A stretch of DNA of 64,000 nt from DASYML01 sp036009045 (GCA_036009045.1 DASYML010000187.1:1-64000), one strand, 5' to 3'; counted from the first letter of the stretch, positions 43,595 through 52,909 are shown. Notes: generated from the sequence alone by a model not told the origin. Program-made: numbers and translations.

Positions 43595-45064
43595 ATGAAT
43601 GAAGATTTAAGCGCGGAGCATGAGCGGCTGGGTCTGGCCGTGGTCGAGATTATTAAGTCGTACGCGCGCTCGCTGGACGGGCTGGCGGTCACTTCGGAGG
43701 CCACGCCCGCCGAACTTGAAAGGCTTTTCGACGAGCCGCTGCCGCTTGAAGGCGCGGGCGCGTTGGAGATTCTCGAACGGTTTACGCGGGATGTCTTGCC
43801 GCACGCGATGCAGATTCCCAGCCCGCGTTATTATGGTCTCTTCAACCCGACGCCGCTGCCGATAGGGGTTTGGGCGGACGCCCTCACGTCCGCGATTAAT
43901 CAGAATCTGGCGGCGTGGCGCAATTCTCCACCCGCGAGCATCATCGAAGCGCGCGTCCTGCGCTGGTTGTGCGAACTCCTCGGCTATAGCAATCCGGCCA
44001 GCTTCGGGACGCTCACGAGCGGCGGCTCGGAAGCCAACCTCATCGCCTTAAAATGCGCGCGCGACCGTGCCAGCACTCCGGCGCGTGACGAAGGACTGCG
44101 CGCGGGCGGGCTTGACCTCGTCGCATACGCGTCCGAGCAGTGTCATTACTCTCTCGTCAAGAGCGTTGACATGCTGGGCCTGGGCCGCAACAGCCTGCGG
44201 AAAGTAGCCACGGATGATAATTTTCAGATTCGCCTGGACGACCTGCGCGCGTTGATTGAGCGGGATGTGCGAGACGGGCGCACGCCCTGTTGTATCGCGG
44301 GCGCGGCGGGCGCGACCTCCACGGGCATCGTTGATCCGCTGGACGAATTGGCCCAACTCGCGCGCACGTATGATTGCTGGTTTCATGTTGACGCGGCCTA
44401 CGGCGGGGCGCTCGCGTTTTCGGAAAAGCACAGGGGTTTGCTCAAGGGCATAGAGCGCGCGGACTCCATCACGATTGACCCGCACAAGTGGATGTTCATA
44501 CCCTTCGCGTGCGGTGCGGTGCTCGTGCGTGAAGGCGCTGGCGTCCTGCGCGATGCCTTCGATATTACGCCGGAGTACCTGAGCGAAGCGCGCGAGCATC
44601 TGCACGGGCGCGATGTCGAGTACGACTTTTTTCGTTACGGTCAACTGGGCACGCGCCGCTTCAACGCGCTCAAAATTTGGATGGCCCTTCAACATCTGGG
44701 CGTGCGCGGCTATGCGTCAATCATCGAGCGACAGATCGAACTCGCCAACTATCTCGCCGCACAAATTGAGGGTCTGGAAAATTTCCGAAGAGTTGGACCA
44801 GTCCATACCGCCGTCTGTTGTTTTCGTTTCATCCCGGAAGCGGCGCTGGATGGCGAGGCGCAAGACCGCCTGCAAATGGCCTTGCAGCAGCGCATAGAGA
44901 GAAGCGGCGCGGCCTGGTTTTCCACCACCGTCCTCCACGGACGCCGCGCCCTCCGCGTCAACATCAACAGTTTTCTCACAGAGCAGCGCCACATAGACGA
45001 CCTCCTCCAATTGCTCCAACGCGAAAGCGCGAATCTATTGAAGGACCAATCAAAGCAAATTTAA
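43595..45064 (+). CDS. PLP-dependent group II decarboxylase family protein
   Basis: 489 aa. PLP Lys in DPHKWMFIPF near residue 294, HVDAAYGG with the cofactor Asp, GTLTSGGSEANLIALK phosphate loop. Related to aromatic amino acid, glutamate and tyrosine decarboxylases; specificity not readable. Single gene after divergent rsmG. Confidence 0.92.
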   Translation: MNEDLSAEHERLGLAVVEIIKSYARSLDGLAVTSEATPAELERLFDEPLPLEGAGALEILERFTRDVLPHAMQIPSPRYYGLFNPTPLPIGVWADALTSAINQNLAAWRNSPPASIIEARVLRWLCELLGYSNPASFGTLTSGGSEANLIALKCARDRASTPARDEGLRAGGLDLVAYASEQCHYSLVKSVDMLGLGRNSLRKVATDDNFQIRLDDLRALIERDVRDGRTPCCIAGAAGATSTGIVDPLDELAQLARTYDCWFHVDAAYGGALAFSEKHRGLLKGIERADSITIDPHKWMFIPFACGAVLVREGAGVLRDAFDITPEYLSEAREHLHGRDVEYDFFRYGQLGTRRFNALKIWMALQHLGVRGYASIIERQIELANYLAAQIEGLENFRRVGPVHTAVCCFRFIPEAALDGEAQDRLQMALQQRIERSGAAWFSTTVLHGRRALRVNINSFLTEQRHIDDLLQLLQRESANLLKDQSKQI

Positions 45065-45205
45065 TAAAGGCAAGACCGCATCCTCGCAGGCAAGAACACA
45101 TCCCAAAACGCCAGAGCGCATCCCGGCAGGGGATGAATATGATAGCCGTGGGCGATGTCTCCGGCTATCATATGTTGCCCTTTCAGGGCATGACGGATTT
45201 CCTCT
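45065..45205. repeat. family-L repeat cluster (copy 2)
   Basis: Two direct repeats with CGCATCC(T/C) and GGCAAGA words at 45068-45130, then TGATAGCCGTGGGCGATGTC...GGCTATCATATG and GCCCTTTCAGGGC, as at 26055-26100. No gene visible. Confidence 0.65.
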
Positions 45206-45254
45206 AATCAATGCACAGGCAGATTTACATTGTCCCGTCACGCCCGTATATTTA

Positions 45255-45349
45255 AGAGTCCAGAGTCATGAGTCGGGAGTCAAAAGCAAGAGTCTGTCTT
45301 TGACTCTAGACTCTGGACTCCAGACTCTGAGACTCCTGACTCCCGACTT
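45255..45349. repeat. family-A heptamer palindrome (copy 8)
   Basis: AGAGTCCAGAGTCATGAGTC left arm, GACTCTGGACTCCAGACTCT right arm; loop AAAAGCAAGAGTCTGTCTTT at 45282-45301 is identical to that of copy 6. Confidence 0.92.
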
Positions 45350-45363
45350 GATGAAGAGTGAGA

Positions 45364-45912
45364 ATGAGAGAGATGCGAATTAACGTTTGGGTCATGTGTT
45401 TATTGACGATGCTGGTTTGCGGGGCGTGCGGTGGTGGCGGGGGAACGACACCCGCGAACAGTAACGCTCCGGCAGCCAACGCGAACGCGGGGGGCGCAGG
45501 CTCGAACACGCAGAGCGCCGGGACGGATGCGAGCGCGCCCGTGGCGGGTCCGGCACACGAGAGGGCCGCGCCAGCGTCGCCTTCATCATCTATGGGTGGC
45601 GGGGGGCAGGCGATTGATACTTCCAAATATGATGCGGAGGTCGAGCGACTTAAAAAACCGGCGGAGAAAAAAGGCGCGAGCGAGGACGACCGCATCGCTC
45701 TCTCACATGCGTACTTCGACCGCGCGAACGCCCTGACGAAGGCCAAGCAGTATCGCGCCGCGCTCGGAGATTATCGTCGCACGCTCAAATACGATCCCCA
45801 AAACGACGAAGCGCTACAGATGGCCGGAACGATTATCTCCATCCTCCGGCAAATGGGACGAGACATCCCCCAGGAAGGCGCGGAACCCACACCGCTGCCA
45901 TTCAAACAGTAA
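45364..45912 (+). CDS. lipoprotein with TPR motif
   Basis: 182 aa (ATG 45364; GTG 45358 or ATG 45373 possible). Lipobox-like MLVCGACGGG near residue 22, Gly/Asn/Ala-rich linker (35-80), then a TPR pair (LSHAYFDRANALTKAKQYRAALGDYRRTLKYDPQNDEA). Probably an exported scaffold. Precedes hisA by a D palindrome; no functional link inferred. Confidence 0.75.
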   Translation: MREMRINVWVMCLLTMLVCGACGGGGGTTPANSNAPAANANAGGAGSNTQSAGTDASAPVAGPAHERAAPASPSSSMGGGGQAIDTSKYDAEVERLKKPAEKKGASEDDRIALSHAYFDRANALTKAKQYRAALGDYRRTLKYDPQNDEALQMAGTIISILRQMGRDIPQEGAEPTPLPFKQ

Positions 45913-46011
45913 AGCAGTGACAAGTGACGAGTGACGAGTGACAAGCAAGAAGAAGCTTTCAACCCGTCACTTGTCTTTAACTCGTCACCTGTCACTCGTC
46001 ACCTGTCACTT
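45913..46011. repeat. family-D heptamer palindrome (copy 2)
   Basis: AAGCAGTGACAAGTGACGAG at the left boundary, as in copies 1 and 4; right arm CGTCACCTGTCACTCGTCAC ends 8 bp before hisA. Confidence 0.9.
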
Positions 46012-46018
46012 TATTTTT

Positions 46019-46741
46019 ATGTTGATTATTCCGGCGATTGATTTGAAGGATGGTCAGTGTGTGCGTCTGACGCAGGGGCGCAAGGCAGACGTTAAGGTGT
46101 ACGATGGCGATCCGGTGGAGATTGCGAAGAGTTTTGAGGCCGCAGGGGCGCGGATGCTGCATGTGGTGGATTTGGACGGCGCATTCTCCGGCGGTAACTC
46201 GCGCAATCGCCGCGTCGTCAGGCGCATCATTCGCGCCGTAGAGATTCCGGTCCAATTCGGCGGCGGCCTGCGGACCGTCTCCGACGTGCAACAGTTGATA
46301 GAGTTCGGCGCGGCGCAGGTCGTCATCGGGACGCTGGCCGCCGAGTCACCCGACACGCTGGAAAAGTTTGTGCAACTCTTCGGCTTTCGCATCTGCGTCG
46401 GGATTGACGCGCGCGGCGGGCAGGTGATGGTCGGCGGTTGGGAGAAGCAGGCGCAAATCTCTGCGGCGGACCTCGCGCGACGCGTCGCGGACGCTGGCGT
46501 GGACCGCATCGTTTACACGGATGTCGCGCGCGACGGCACGCTTCAGGGCGTCAACATCGAACAGACGTGCGCGATTGCGCGCGCCGCAGGTCTCAGCGTG
46601 ACGGCCTCCGGCGGCGTCTCCTCGCTGGCCGACATAGAACGATTGACCGAAGCGCGCAACTGCGGCGTGGACAGCGTCATCATCGGTAAGGCACTCTACG
46701 AAGGTCGCTTCACCTTGCAGGACGCTCTCCGCGTTGCATGA
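46019..46741 (+). CDS. hisA: ProFAR isomerase (histidine biosynthesis)
   Basis: 240 aa. Beta-alpha barrel with catalytic Asps in PAIDLKDG and VYTDVARDGTLQGVN; GGGLRT and SGGVSS phosphate motifs. The frame is open upstream through repeat D2, but MLIIPAID is the family start. No other his gene near. Weak A/T leader TTATTTTT before ATG. Confidence 0.95.
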   Translation: MLIIPAIDLKDGQCVRLTQGRKADVKVYDGDPVEIAKSFEAAGARMLHVVDLDGAFSGGNSRNRRVVRRIIRAVEIPVQFGGGLRTVSDVQQLIEFGAAQVVIGTLAAESPDTLEKFVQLFGFRICVGIDARGGQVMVGGWEKQAQISAADLARRVADAGVDRIVYTDVARDGTLQGVNIEQTCAIARAAGLSVTASGGVSSLADIERLTEARNCGVDSVIIGKALYEGRFTLQDALRVA

Positions 46742-46747
46742 CATGGG

Positions 46748-46830
46748 ACAGTTTTCAGTTTTCAGAAAAGGCAACCGCGTGATAACTGTGAACTGAAGCT
46801 AAAATTCAAGAACTGAAAACTCAAAACTAA
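46748..46830. repeat. family-F heptamer palindrome (copy 2)
   Basis: CAGTTTTCAGTTTTCAG left arm, CTGAAAACTCAAAACT right arm, loop about 45 nt. Ends 3 bp before the SDR start. Confidence 0.88.
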
Positions 46831-46833
46831 TCT

Positions 46834-47640
46834 ATGACTAATAAAATTTTCGCTGATGGCATACTTGAGGGTCGCGTCGCTTTCGTGACGGGCGGGGGGA
46901 CTGGTATTACTGGCGGCGTCGCGCGGGCGATGGCGTTGGTGGGGGCGCGCGTCGTGCTCGTCAGTCGTAAGATGGAGCACCTGGAGCCTGCCGCCGAAGT
47001 GATTCGCAAGGGAGGCGGGGAGGCGTTGCCCTTCGCGGCGGACGTGCGCCGGATGGAAGAAGTCGAGCGCGCCATCGGGGCGACGATAGAGCAGTATGGC
47101 GGGCTGGATATAGTGGTCAACGGCGCGGCTGGAAATTTTCTCTGTCCAGCCGAAGACTTATCGCCGAATGGTTTCGGCACGGTGGTGGACATAGACTTGA
47201 AGGGCACGTTCAATGTCTGCCGCGCGGCCTTCGCCGAACTCAGGAAGCGTAATGGCTCAGCCTCCATCCTGAATATCAGCGCGACGCTTCATTACATGGG
47301 CACGCCGCTGCAACTTCACGTCTCTGCGGCGAAGGCTGGCGTAGACGCCCTGACGCGCAATCTGGCGGTCGAGTGGGGACGCTACGGGATACGCGTCAAC
47401 GGCATCGCTCCCGGCCCCATCGAAGACACGGAAGGCATGATGCGACTGGTCCCGCCGCCGGTAAAAGAGAAGATGCGTCGGAGCATCCCTCTCGGTCGCT
47501 TCGGGCGTGTCAGCGACGTCGAACAGGCAGCCGTTTTCCTCTCATCGGATGCCGCGAGCTTTATCAACGGCGCGATTCTCGTCGTGGACGGCGGCCACTG
47601 GATGGCCGGGAGAGACTTCAGGCCGCCCTCGGAAGGATGA
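46834..47640 (+). CDS. SDR oxidoreductase, 2,4-dienoyl-CoA reductase-like
   Basis: 268 aa. TGGGTGITGGVA cofactor loop, NGAAGNF, and instead of YxxxK a VSAAKAGVDALTR segment as in peroxisomal-type 2,4-dienoyl-CoA reductases, followed by NGIAPGPIEDTEG. Removes double bonds in fatty acid degradation. Starts with ATG 3 bp after palindrome F2. Confidence 0.88.
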   Translation: MTNKIFADGILEGRVAFVTGGGTGITGGVARAMALVGARVVLVSRKMEHLEPAAEVIRKGGGEALPFAADVRRMEEVERAIGATIEQYGGLDIVVNGAAGNFLCPAEDLSPNGFGTVVDIDLKGTFNVCRAAFAELRKRNGSASILNISATLHYMGTPLQLHVSAAKAGVDALTRNLAVEWGRYGIRVNGIAPGPIEDTEGMMRLVPPPVKEKMRRSIPLGRFGRVSDVEQAAVFLSSDAASFINGAILVVDGGHWMAGRDFRPPSEG

Positions 47641-47699
47641 AAGTTAAGGCCCGTCTGTTTTATAGTCTTAACTCTCCCTTGATTCTCCCCTTTTGTATT

Positions 47700-47853
47700 G
47701 AGCGAGTATGATGGTGAGATTCACCACAGAGACACAGAGCGCACAGAGTTAGCACAGAGAGTTGAATGCATTTCCTCTGTGCTGACTCTGGGTCCTCTGT
47801 GTCTGCGGTAGTGGACGCCTCTTGCATCCTCACTCAAGTCAAATTGGACCACC
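47700..47853. repeat. family-B composite palindrome (copy 5)
   Basis: CACCACAGAGACACAGAGCG left arm; right outer end TCAAATTGGACCACCA slightly altered. Directly ahead of trpE. Confidence 0.85.
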
Positions 47854-47866
47854 AACTGTTTTTTCT

Positions 47867-49387
47867 ATGCTTGATCTTCAGCCAGCATCCTTCGATGAGT
47901 TCAGACGCGAGGCCGAGCGCGGCAACGTCGTCCCCGTCGTGCGTACAGTCCTGGCGGATTTGCTGACGCCCGTGGGGGCCTTCATGCGCGTGGCGGGAGA
48001 GGCGCGTTACGCTTGCCTGCTCGAATCCGTCGAAGGCGGCGAGCGCGTTGCGCGTTACTCTTTCATCGGCGCGGAGCCTCAGATGGTCGTGCGCGGGCGC
48101 GCCCATCAAACCATCATCGAGAGGAACGGCGAACTTGAGACGCGCGAGATGCGCGCGACCGAATTTTTGCGCGAGTATTTCCGCGAGAAAAAATTAGCCA
48201 GACGCGCGGGGCTGGCCCCTCTGGCTGGCGGCGCGGTCGGCTATCTGGCTTATGATGCGGCGTGCTGGTTCGAGCCTGTGCTCGAACAGAATAAGGATGA
48301 GAGGGATGCTCATGATAAAGTGGGGGACGATGCCATCTTTATGTTTTATCGCACGGTGCTCGCCTTCGACCGCGTGCGGCAGCAGGTGGAGATTACCTCC
48401 GTCATCATGACGGAGGAGGCTGGCGGGAGCCTTGCGCGTCTCAGTGAGTTATACGAAGGCGCTGTGCTTGAGACCGAACGGATTGAGAAGCTATTGCTGG
48501 CAGGACCGCCCGCTCAAGTCTCAAATGGCTCGCGGCGAGATGGGGAAAGCTCTATCGAGTTGACATCCAACTGGACGCGCGAAGGATATGAAAATAGCGT
48601 CCGGGTTATCAAAGAACGCATCGCGGCGGGCGATTGTTACCAGACGGTTATCTCGCAGCGGTTCGATGCGAAGGTGACTGCCGCGCCGGTAGAGATTTAC
48701 CGCGCGCTGCGTGCGACGAATCCTTCGCCGTACATGTATTTCCTGCGGCTGGACCAGGAATCAATCATCGGAGCGTCGCCGGAAATGCTGGTCCGCTGTC
48801 GCGGGCAGCGGCTCGATTACAGGCCCATCGCGGGGACGCGCAAGCGCGGCTCGACCGAGGCTGAAGACTGGATGCTCGGCGAAGAGATGCGCGCGGATGA
48901 GAAGGAAGTCGCGGAGCACATGATGCTCGTGGACCTGGGCCGCAACGACCTGGGGCGCGTCGCGGATTTCGGCTCGGTGCAGGTCGAAGACCTCATGTTC
49001 ATAGAACGTTACTCGCATGTTCAGCATCTTGTGACTTCATTGCGCGCGCGTCTTGATGAAAAGCGAGATCGCTTCGATGCGCTCGCGTCATGTTTCCCGG
49101 CGGGGACTGTGACGGGCGCGCCGAAGTTGAAGGCGATGCAGATTATCAAAGGGCTTGAGCCGACGGCGCGCGGCGTCTACGCGGGCGCGGTGTGCTATCT
49201 GGATTACGGGGAGAATCTGGATTCATGCATCGCGATTCGCACGATTGTGTTGAGGGACGGTCAGGCTTCCGTGCAGGCGGGCGCAGGGATAGTGGCAGAC
49301 TCCGTGCCCGAACGCGAGTATGAAGAGACGGTCAACAAGGCACGCGCGTTGATTCGCGCTCTGGAATTAGCGGAGAGAGGGCTTTGA
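47867..49387 (+). CDS. trpE: anthranilate synthase component I
   Basis: 506 aa. First step of tryptophan synthesis with TrpG. LLESVEGGERVARYSFIG with the Trp-feedback LLES motif, PSPYMYFLRLD, GASPEMLVR, PIAGTRKRG, DLGRNDLGRVA and TGAPKLKAMQII are canonical. The frame continues upstream into repeat B5, but MLDLQPASF is the natural start. No Shine-Dalgarno. Overlaps the following ankyrin gene by 4 bp. Confidence 0.97.
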   Translation: MLDLQPASFDEFRREAERGNVVPVVRTVLADLLTPVGAFMRVAGEARYACLLESVEGGERVARYSFIGAEPQMVVRGRAHQTIIERNGELETREMRATEFLREYFREKKLARRAGLAPLAGGAVGYLAYDAACWFEPVLEQNKDERDAHDKVGDDAIFMFYRTVLAFDRVRQQVEITSVIMTEEAGGSLARLSELYEGAVLETERIEKLLLAGPPAQVSNGSRRDGESSIELTSNWTREGYENSVRVIKERIAAGDCYQTVISQRFDAKVTAAPVEIYRALRATNPSPYMYFLRLDQESIIGASPEMLVRCRGQRLDYRPIAGTRKRGSTEAEDWMLGEEMRADEKEVAEHMMLVDLGRNDLGRVADFGSVQVEDLMFIERYSHVQHLVTSLRARLDEKRDRFDALASCFPAGTVTGAPKLKAMQIIKGLEPTARGVYAGAVCYLDYGENLDSCIAIRTIVLRDGQASVQAGAGIVADSVPEREYEETVNKARALIRALELAERGL

Positions 49388-50292
49388 GGAATTCCGGCGA
49401 CGAAGAGTTGAAGACGGAAAGCGTTGGGCCAACTTTGGCGAGGCGCATGGCAGGCTTTCTGCGCGAGCGCGCCGCGACGCTCTTGATCGTGACGCTCGTT
49501 GTGCTGCCGGTCATCGCCGCCGTCTACGCGACCAAGCCTTCAATCGTGGCCGATGCGGAGAATGCGCGTCGGAAGCTTGCGCTCTATCACTTCACCTACT
49601 CGGAAGAGTCTTTCGTCAGGCGTGCCAGGGAAGGCAATACCCGAATCGTCCAACTGTTTCTCAGTTCGGGGATGAACCCGGATGCGCGCGACAAGGACGG
49701 CGAGACCGCGCTCCTCGCCGCCGCCTCGAACGATCATAGCGACGTGGTCGAAGCCCTCCTCAAAGCGAAGGCCAGCATGGAGGCGAAAGATAAAAACGGG
49801 TTGACGCCATTAATCTGCGCGTCGCGCTATGGAGCGACAGCGGCGTTACGCGTCTTGTTGGACCATCAGGCGGATGTCAACGCCAGGACCAATAATGGCG
49901 CGACCGCACTCATGTACGCGGCTTTAAAGAGCAACAGCGAGATCATAGAAACGTTGTTGGACCACGGCGCGGACTTGAAGGCCACGGATAATAGTGGCGG
50001 CACGCCTTTAACGTGGGCCGCGTTTTACGGCGCGGTCTCGATGACGCGAATTCTGTTGGAGAAGGGCGCGGACCCGAACGCCAAAAACAATCGCGGCGGG
50101 ACGCCCTTGATGTTGGCCGCCGCGAGAAACCAGACCGAGGTCGCGCAAGTCCTGCTGGACCACGGCGCGAACTCCACCCTCAAGGACAACGATGGCAAGA
50201 GCGCGTTGGAGTGGGCTACCATGCTCGCGCATGAAGATGTCGCTCGACTGCTGCAAGAGGCGGAGGCGAGAAAGAAGGCTCGCAGGTCTTGA
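49384..50292 (+). CDS. ankyrin-repeat membrane protein inside the trp cluster
   Basis: 302 aa, TTG start overlapping the trpE stop by TTGA. One membrane helix (about 34-52) then six ankyrin repeats (GETALLAAA, GLTPLICAS, GATALMYAA, GGTPLTWAA, GGTPLMLAA, GKSALEWAT). Probably a periplasmic scaffold. Coupling to trpE is by translation overlap, with no visible link to tryptophan. A related lipoprotein lies at 51384. Confidence 0.9.
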   Translation: MRNSGDEELKTESVGPTLARRMAGFLRERAATLLIVTLVVLPVIAAVYATKPSIVADAENARRKLALYHFTYSEESFVRRAREGNTRIVQLFLSSGMNPDARDKDGETALLAAASNDHSDVVEALLKAKASMEAKDKNGLTPLICASRYGATAALRVLLDHQADVNARTNNGATALMYAALKSNSEIIETLLDHGADLKATDNSGGTPLTWAAFYGAVSMTRILLEKGADPNAKNNRGGTPLMLAAARNQTEVAQVLLDHGANSTLKDNDGKSALEWATMLAHEDVARLLQEAEARKKARRS

Positions 50293-50337
50293 GTGGTCCA
50301 ATAAAATGTTGATTGAGAGAGGACCGGGAGTTTTTAA

Positions 50338-51135
50338 ATGAAATTCTGCATACGCATCATCGGAGTCTGGGGCTGTCTTTTCATGCTGGCGGCGGCGGCG
50401 TTCGCGCAGGCGAGCGTCCCTGCGGCGCAGGGTGATACTCAGGCGCAACAACCGAACAGTAGTAACAACGTAGAACCCCAGCCGTCTAAAAAGAATGAAC
50501 GGCCAGCCGCTCTCACAGCGAAGCCTGCGGAGCCTTTCGACGGCGCGAGCGTGGAGAAGATGGCGGGCCAGTGCGTGAGGCTTGAGACCGAAGCCGGAAA
50601 CATAGAGATGGAGATGCTGCCGGAGGCCGCGCCCGAAACGGTCCGCAACTTTCTCAACCTCGCGGCCATCGGCGCGTTCGACACCACCACCTTTAGCCGC
50701 GTGGTCAAAGACTTCGTCATTCAGGGCGGCAGCCTGGCGACGCGCGCGACCCTCCCGCCCGAACTCGCCGTGAGGGCCACGCGCAAGATTCCAGATGAGC
50801 CTAACTACGTCAAGCATGTGCGCGGCATCGTTTCAATGGCGCGACCGGATGAACCCAACAGCGCCTCCACGCACTTTTTCATACTCGTCGGCGAGGGCGC
50901 GCATCTGGATGGAAAGTTCGCGGCCTTCGGTCGCGTCACGCGCGGCCTCGGAGTCGCGGACGCGATTAACCAGGCGTCCACCGAAGGCGATAAGCCGACG
51001 AACCCCACGCGGGTCACGCGCGCCGTCATCTTTGCCTGCACGAAGACGATTAAGACGGTTGACCCGGCGGACAATCCGACGAGCAATCCGGCTGCCAATA
51101 TACAGAGCAATCCGAAGAGCAAGGTCACGCCGTAA
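50338..51135 (+). CDS. exported cyclophilin-type peptidyl-prolyl isomerase
   Basis: 265 aa. Signal peptide ending AAFAQ, linker, cyclophilin domain (about 75-230) with FSRVVKDFVIQGGS, GIVSMARPDEPNSASTHFFI and GKFAAFGRVTRG; Arg and Phe of the active site are present. Periplasmic folding factor. Tail is Asn/Thr/Pro-rich. Between two ankyrin genes. Confidence 0.93.
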   Translation: MKFCIRIIGVWGCLFMLAAAAFAQASVPAAQGDTQAQQPNSSNNVEPQPSKKNERPAALTAKPAEPFDGASVEKMAGQCVRLETEAGNIEMEMLPEAAPETVRNFLNLAAIGAFDTTTFSRVVKDFVIQGGSLATRATLPPELAVRATRKIPDEPNYVKHVRGIVSMARPDEPNSASTHFFILVGEGAHLDGKFAAFGRVTRGLGVADAINQASTEGDKPTNPTRVTRAVIFACTKTIKTVDPADNPTSNPAANIQSNPKSKVTP

Positions 51136-51194
51136 CTCATTCTTTCATCCGCGCGCGTGAGCGAGCGCGCACGTCAAGTTGTCTTTTGAAAAGT

Positions 51195-51369
51195 TAGAGG
51201 GTCAGATTGATCTTGAGTATATAGAACATTGTGATTCACCACCGCAGGCACAGAGGACACAGAGTTATCAGAGAGGCTTGAAGGCTGTTCTCTGTGCTGA
51301 CTCTGTGCGCTCTGTGTCTGCGGTGGTGAACGCCCTTTTCATATTCGCTCAATTCACGTTGAACCACTA
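51195..51369. repeat. family-B composite palindrome (copy 6)
   Basis: TCAGATTGATCTTGAGTA left flank, CACCACCGCAGGCACAGAGG inner arm, right outer end TTGAACCACTA. The gap 51136-51383 holds nothing else. Confidence 0.88.
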
Positions 51370-51383
51370 CTTTTGAGAATCTC

Positions 51384-52196
51384 ATGTCGCATCCCAGAAT
51401 CATCGCCATCGCTTTCATCCTGCTGTTCGCGCTGGCGGCCTGCGTTGATAAGCCTTCATCGTCGGCCAGGCCCAGCCCTGAGGCGGCGCGGCGTGAACTC
51501 ATCCTGCGCGACATTGATTTCGACGAGCAATCTTTTCTGGCGAACGCGGCGGCGGGCGACGCGCGCGCCGTCAATGCTTTTCTCCTCGCGGGGATGAATC
51601 CCAATGTCAAGAACGAGCGCGGCGAGACCGCCCTCATCGCCGCTTCCATACAGGGCGATGTGGCGATTGTCAAAGCCCTGCTCGGAGGCGGCGCGGACAT
51701 CAACGCGAAGGATAAAGATAATTGGACCGCACTGATGCGCGCCATCCGCAACGAAAAGGATGAAGTGACGCAAGTTTTACTGGACCACAACCCGGACGTG
51801 AATGTGCAGGGCAAGTCCGGCGAATCCGCGCTCATGCTCGCCATCTGGAAGGGCAGCCCCGAATTGGTACAAAATCTGCTGGCGAGAAACGCCGATGTCA
51901 ACGCGAAGGATATGGACGACGCGACGCCTCTCATCTGGGCCGCGATGACGGGCGAGACGAACGGCGCGCATGAGCTTTTGCAGAAGGGCGCGAACCCGAA
52001 TTCCAGGACCAAATCGGGAGGCACGCCCCTCATCTATGCGGCGGCCAATAATCACCGGGAACTCGTGCGCGATTTGCTTGAACACGGCGCTGATCCAGCC
52101 GTGAAAGACAACAAAGGACAGAACGCAGAAGTCTGGGCCAACAAAAGCAATCACACGGAGGTCATCAACCTGCTCCGACAGGGGAAGAAGAAGTGA
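51384..52196 (+). CDS. ankyrin-repeat lipoprotein
   Basis: 270 aa. Lipobox LFALAAC at residues 14-20, so membrane-anchored; then an N-terminal helix (FDEQSFLANAAAGDARAV) and six ankyrin repeats (GETALIAAS to GQNAEVWAN). The sequence DFDEQSFLANAAAG parallels YSEESFVRRAREG in the ankyrin protein at 49384, so the two probably arose by duplication around the cyclophilin gene. Confidence 0.92.
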   Translation: MSHPRIIAIAFILLFALAACVDKPSSSARPSPEAARRELILRDIDFDEQSFLANAAAGDARAVNAFLLAGMNPNVKNERGETALIAASIQGDVAIVKALLGGGADINAKDKDNWTALMRAIRNEKDEVTQVLLDHNPDVNVQGKSGESALMLAIWKGSPELVQNLLARNADVNAKDMDDATPLIWAAMTGETNGAHELLQKGANPNSRTKSGGTPLIYAAANNHRELVRDLLEHGADPAVKDNKGQNAEVWANKSNHTEVINLLRQGKKK

Positions 52197-52204
52197 AAGC
52201 CGTT

Positions 52205-52282
52205 GACAGTTTTGAGTTTTCAGTTTTGAGCAAAGACAACTTGCTCTTATCTGAAAACTGAAAACTGTCAACTCAAAACTGA
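52205..52282. repeat. family-F heptamer palindrome (copy 3)
   Basis: CAGTTTTGAGTTTTCAGTTT left arm, AAACTGAAAACTGTCAACTC right arm; loop AAAGACAACTTGCTCTT at 52232-52248 matches the loop motif of families A and C. Ends 5 bp before trpG. Confidence 0.92.
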
Positions 52283-52286
52283 CAAA

Positions 52287-52853
52287 ATGATTTTAGTCAT
52301 AGACAACTACGATTCGTTCACTTACAACCTCGTGCAATATTTGGGCGAGCTTGGCGAGGAGATGGATGTGCGTCGCAACGACGAGGTGACGGTCGCGGAG
52401 GTCGAAGCCGATTGCTGCCCGGATAGAATTCTGATTTCGCCGGGGCCTGGGACGCCGGATGATGCGGGCGTCTCGCTTGAGATGATAGAACATTTCGCCG
52501 GGCGCATTCCCATCCTCGGCGTGTGCCTGGGCCATCAATCCATCGGACAGGTCTTCGGCGGTGAAGTCGTGCGCGCGCCCGAACTCGTCCACGGCAAGGC
52601 GACGGAGATTTGTCACGACGGCAAGACGCTCTTTGAGGGCCTCGAATATCGTTTCAAAGCCGGGCGCTATCATTCTTTGATGGTCAAGCGCGAGAGCCTC
52701 CCCGATTGCCTCGAAATCTCCGCCACCACGCCCGACGGCATCATCATGGGCCTGCGTCATCGCACCATGAAAGTCGAAGGCGTACAGTTTCACCCCGAAT
52801 CCATCCTGACCACCGAAGGCAAACAGTTGCTCGCAAATTTTTTAAAACTGTGA
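52287..52853 (+). CDS. trpG: anthranilate synthase glutamine amidotransferase component
   Basis: 188 aa. Cys in GVCLGHQSIGQ, His-Glu in VQFHPESI. Gives ammonia to TrpE. In many lineages this subunit doubles as PabA; no pabB is visible here. Starts directly behind palindrome F3 without a ribosome site. Its stop overlaps the D3 repeat. Confidence 0.96.
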   Translation: MILVIDNYDSFTYNLVQYLGELGEEMDVRRNDEVTVAEVEADCCPDRILISPGPGTPDDAGVSLEMIEHFAGRIPILGVCLGHQSIGQVFGGEVVRAPELVHGKATEICHDGKTLFEGLEYRFKAGRYHSLMVKRESLPDCLEISATTPDGIIMGLRHRTMKVEGVQFHPESILTTEGKQLLANFLKL

Positions 52854-52905
52854 CGAGTGACAAGTTAAAACAACTTCTCGCTCGTCACTCGTCACTTGTC
52901 ACTGC
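52850..52905. repeat. family-D heptamer palindrome (copy 3)
   Basis: CTGTGACGAGTGACAAG and CTCGTCACTCGTCACTTGTC; short loop. Lies between trpG and trpD. Confidence 0.9.
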
Positions 52906-52909
52906 TCCT

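Noticed and set aside
47641..47866. trp attenuator or leader peptide before trpE
   Set aside because: No short ORF with tandem Trp codons; the gap is filled by a B repeat.
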